Origin: Aquabacterium sp029268225
Lineage (GTDB): Bacteria > Pseudomonadota > Gammaproteobacteria > Burkholderiales > Burkholderiaceae_C
NCBI RefSeq assembly: GCF_037482285.1
Contig: NZ_JBBEYB010000002.1
Location: forward strand, 372,001 to 436,000
DNA: 64,000 nucleotides
Direction: 5' to 3'
Each line of letters begins with the position of its first letter. Position 1 is the stretch's first letter. A program made the translations under genes and the position numbers. Positions 61,481 to 64,000 of this stretch are shown one piece after another. The notes beneath the pieces were generated by a model, which was not told the DNA's origin, did no database searches, and saw only the letters and a program-made list of their open reading frames with translations.

Positions 61481-64000
61481 GCCCCGCTTTGTCTGAGTCC
61501 TCTGCTGCTGTTGGGTGCCTGTGGCTCCGCCCCTCAGAAGCAAACCCACAACTCGATGGAGGCAGCCACCGTCGCGACAACGCCGAGTGTGGCTCGCCCA
61601 GTTGCGCCCGCATCGACATCGACCTCACCGTCTCCGTCTGCGGCCAGTGCGACAGGCAGCACGCCCTTTCAAACGGTCATCCAGGGCGCACAACGGCAGA
61701 GTGGCTTGCTGCCTCTGTGGCGCAAGGAAGACAAGGTCTGGCTGGAGTTGAGCCCACAGAGCCTCAACAAGCCCTTGTTCTTTTCGCCCAAGCTGGCCTC
61801 AGGTATTGGTGAAGGCGGGCTGTTTGGCGGTTTGATGCAAAGTCGATGGGCGCAGGTCGGTCGGCCGCAGTGGGTCACCTTCCGTCAGGTACACAAACAG
61901 GTGCAGTTGCTCGCGGTGAATGCCGCGTACACAGCCCTGCCAGGCACGCCGCAGGCTCGTGCGGTGGAGGCAGCCTTCTCCCCCAGCCTGCTGGGCAGCG
62001 TCCCCGTAGCCAGTGCGCCGCACCCTGAAACCGGCGCCGTGCTGATCGAGTTGACGCCGCTGCTGCTGAGTGACCTGCTCGGTCTGGGCATGCAACTGCA
62101 GCGCACCTACCGACAGGGCTACAGCCTGGATGCACGCAATTCAAGCGTGCTGAGCGCACGCGCCACCCCTGATCGGCTCGTGTTTGAGGTCAGCCAACAC
62201 TTCGCCAGCGCCAACCTGGCGGCCCCCACGCCTGGTGCGTCCGTCGGAGCCACAGGCAGTGGACCCAATCCCAGCACGCCTCAGGCCGTTCCCGACCCAC
62301 GCAGCTTGTTCCTGACGACGCATTACACCTTGTCGGCCCTACCGGCTCAACCCATGCGCCCCAGGCCAGCCGACGCGCGCGTGGGCTACTTCACCACCTC
62401 GGTCACCGACTTCACCGACGACCTGACGCGCACGCCGCGTCAACACTTCATCAACCGCTGGCGTTTGAGCAAGAAGGACCCGAACGCACCGCTGTCTGAG
62501 CCTGTGCAGCCCATCGTGTTCTGGCTCGATCCCAGCATTCCGGAGGCTTACCGCAGCACCATCACCGAGGGTGTGCTGGTCTGGAACCGTGCATTTGAGG
62601 CCATCGGTTACCGGAACGCCATCGAAGTGCGTGCTCCTCAGCCCGGCCAGTCCATCGACACCCTGGCCACTGGCCAGGCCTCCATCCGCTGGATGACCAA
62701 CGCCCAGCCTCGCTTTGGTGCCATCGGCCCATCGCATGTCGACCCACGCACCGGAGAGATCCTGGGGGCCGACATTGCGCTGGAGAGTCTGTCGTCCCGC
62801 AGCATCCGCACGGTGCGCAGCCAGATCCTGACGTCCACAGCGCTTCATCTTGAACATGCGGATGATGCCCACGGAGCAGCCTGCCAACATGGCGACCTCG
62901 CTGCCGAGCAACTCGCCTTGGGTCTCGACGTGCTGGAAGCGCAAGGCGTGATCGACCCCGATAGCCCACAGGTGCGCGACTTCGTGCTGGCCTACATCAA
63001 GGACACCACCATGCACGAGGTGGGCCACACCTTGGGTCTGCGCCACAATTTCCGCGCTTCACGCTGGCGTACCGCGCAGGAGTTGACCCATCCGCTGTTG
63101 ACGGCCGAGCACGGCATCAGTGCCTCGGTGATGGAGTACTCCCCGATCAACCTGCCCGCACCGGGGCAATCGGCCGGCGCGCCGTTCCAGACCACCTTGG
63201 GCCCTTATGACTTCTGGGCCATCGCCTATGGCTATGGTGACCTGCCAGATGACACCGCACAGGCTTCGGCGGCGCTGAAGTCCTTGGCGCAACGCAGTGC
63301 GGACCCCGCTCAAGCGGATGCTCTGGCGTATGGCACCGACGAGGACAATCTGTGGGGACTGGACCCACAAGCCTTGACCTTTGACCTCGGGCGCGACCCA
63401 GTGGCCTTTGCACGCACTCGCATCGCCATCGTGCGTGACCTGCTGAACCGCCAAGCCACGCGCACGCTGAGCCCGAACGACGATGCCACCGTGCTGCGTC
63501 GCAGCGTGAGCTATGGCTTGCGCGACCTCGCACGCACCAGCCAGACCTTGCTGCGACAGGTCGGTGGCTTGATCACCCGCCGCGATGCGCCTGGCAGTGG
63601 CCGCGACCTGCTTGAACCGCTGCCGGCTGCCGCCCAGCGCGAGGCCTTGCAAATGCTGTTGAGCGACTTCCTGTCGAGTGAGGCGGTGGCCTTGCCGCCC
63701 GCGCTGCTTCGCCGACTGGCGCCAGACTATCTGGAACGTGAAGACGCCAGCAGCACCGACTTTTCGGCCGCCGAGCAGTTGCTGAGCCTGCAGCGAGCCG
63801 TCTTGAATCACCTGATGGCCGACACACTGGCAGACCGTTTGCAAGACAACGCCGACAAGGTGCGCGATCGCGAAGCACATCCGCTGTCTGTAGCCGAATT
63901 GCAGCAAGGCCTGCGACAAGCCGTGTGGCGCCCTGCTGGTGGGCAGGCATCTTGGCAACGCAACCTGCGGCGCGAGCATGTCACGCGTCTGGCGGCCGCC
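61460..64000 (+). CDS. Zinc-dependent metalloprotease lipoprotein (DUF5117 type), 3' end outside the window
   Basis: At least 847 aa, no stop before the window end. The lipobox LLLLGACGS makes it a lipoprotein. A Ser/Thr/Pro linker is followed by the DUF5117 domain (LPLWRKEDKVWLELSPQSLN, LFFSPKLASGIGEGGLFGGL) and the metzincin site HEVGHTLGLRHNF, with zinc ligands His519, His523 and His529 and catalytic Glu520. SVMEYSPINLP holds the Met-turn. It should act as a periplasmic or surface protease; substrates are unknown. The assigned start lies inside the terminator hairpin of the permease gene. Confidence 0.9.
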   Translation, partial: MTCRPFFAPLCLSPLLLLGACGSAPQKQTHNSMEAATVATTPSVARPVAPASTSTSPSPSAASATGSTPFQTVIQGAQRQSGLLPLWRKEDKVWLELSPQSLNKPLFFSPKLASGIGEGGLFGGLMQSRWAQVGRPQWVTFRQVHKQVQLLAVNAAYTALPGTPQARAVEAAFSPSLLGSVPVASAPHPETGAVLIELTPLLLSDLLGLGMQLQRTYRQGYSLDARNSSVLSARATPDRLVFEVSQHFASANLAAPTPGASVGATGSGPNPSTPQAVPDPRSLFLTTHYTLSALPAQPMRPRPADARVGYFTTSVTDFTDDLTRTPRQHFINRWRLSKKDPNAPLSEPVQPIVFWLDPSIPEAYRSTITEGVLVWNRAFEAIGYRNAIEVRAPQPGQSIDTLATGQASIRWMTNAQPRFGAIGPSHVDPRTGEILGADIALESLSSRSIRTVRSQILTSTALHLEHADDAHGAACQHGDLAAEQLALGLDVLEAQGVIDPDSPQVRDFVLAYIKDTTMHEVGHTLGLRHNFRASRWRTAQELTHPLLTAEHGISASVMEYSPINLPAPGQSAGAPFQTTLGPYDFWAIAYGYGDLPDDTAQASAALKSLAQRSADPAQADALAYGTDEDNLWGLDPQALTFDLGRDPVAFARTRIAIVRDLLNRQATRTLSPNDDATVLRRSVSYGLRDLARTSQTLLRQVGGLITRRDAPGSGRDLLEPLPAAAQREALQMLLSDFLSSEAVALPPALLRRLAPDYLEREDASSTDFSAAEQLLSLQRAVLNHLMADTLADRLQDNADKVRDREAHPLSVAELQQGLRQAVWRPAGGQASWQRNLRREHVTRLAAA

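Overview
The window is high-GC chromosomal DNA with the gene order and protein types of a betaproteobacterium of the order Burkholderiales. The pointers are ispE / tRNA-Gln(UUG) / prs / rplY / pth, coaD / rsmD / ftsY, pilS-pilR-ampD, a class Ia nrdAB pair and a lysine/alanine-rich histone-H1-like protein. Genus cannot be read from the sequence; a Comamonadaceae or Leptothrix/Aquabacterium-like relative is my guess.

Layout. (1) 1-4810: end of an unrecognised gene, then a periplasmic copper-handling operon (CopL-like Cys/His-rich protein, His-rich secreted protein, TolC-type outer-membrane factor, Tat-exported multicopper oxidase, DUF411 protein, CusF-like protein). The CusF-like gene lacks its C-terminal part and lies next to the next region. 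(2) 4935-13439: the accessory part, an array of integron gene cassettes with seven recognisable attC sites plus two interrupted or truncated ones, and no integrase gene (a CALIN). Cassettes carry a low-GC pseudaminic-acid-type methylase, small ORFs that read into attC, an RraB-like protein, a small membrane protein, a three-gene PAAR / GxSxG lipase / membrane-protein module that looks like a type VI secretion effector set, and a PIN toxin with Phd/YefM antitoxin facing the opposite way. Two IS elements sit in the array, both at attC core sites: an IS5-family element and an IS110-family (IS1111-group) element inside an attC. The array ends in a truncated attC joined to the 3' remnant of another gene.

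(3) 13734-17934: small metabolic and stress genes (two VOC proteins, YfcF-type glutathione transferase, lipoprotein with a hexamer-repeat tail, catalase-like protein and cytochrome b561). (4) 17965-21519 minus: a siderophore-uptake operon (TonB-dependent receptor, PepSY membrane protein, small membrane protein) behind a Fur-box-like sequence. (5) 21713-34687: small membrane proteins, nitronate monooxygenase, a beta-propeller-like lipoprotein, folA, terC, xthA, mutY, a dynamin-like GTPase, mutM, a TPR protein and lolB. (6) 34718-49345: core housekeeping genes (ispE, tRNA-Gln, prs, rplY, pth, fdx, coaD, rsmD, ftsY, ffh, cytochrome assembly, pilS/pilR, ampD). (7) 49423-54486: nrdA with two NrdR boxes exactly 31 bp apart, nrdB, and the histone-like gene. 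(8) 54572-64000: DUF167 protein, ettA, a lipoprotein / solute-binding protein / TRAP-type permease group, and a zinc metalloprotease that runs off the end and whose start codon lies inside the upstream terminator hairpin.

The part most worth attention is 4.9-13.4 kb: an integrase-less cassette array holding a complete putative T6SS effector module, plus an attC-targeting IS1111-group element whose non-coding end contains a 10-nt copy of its own target junction, as an RNA-guided recombinase would need.
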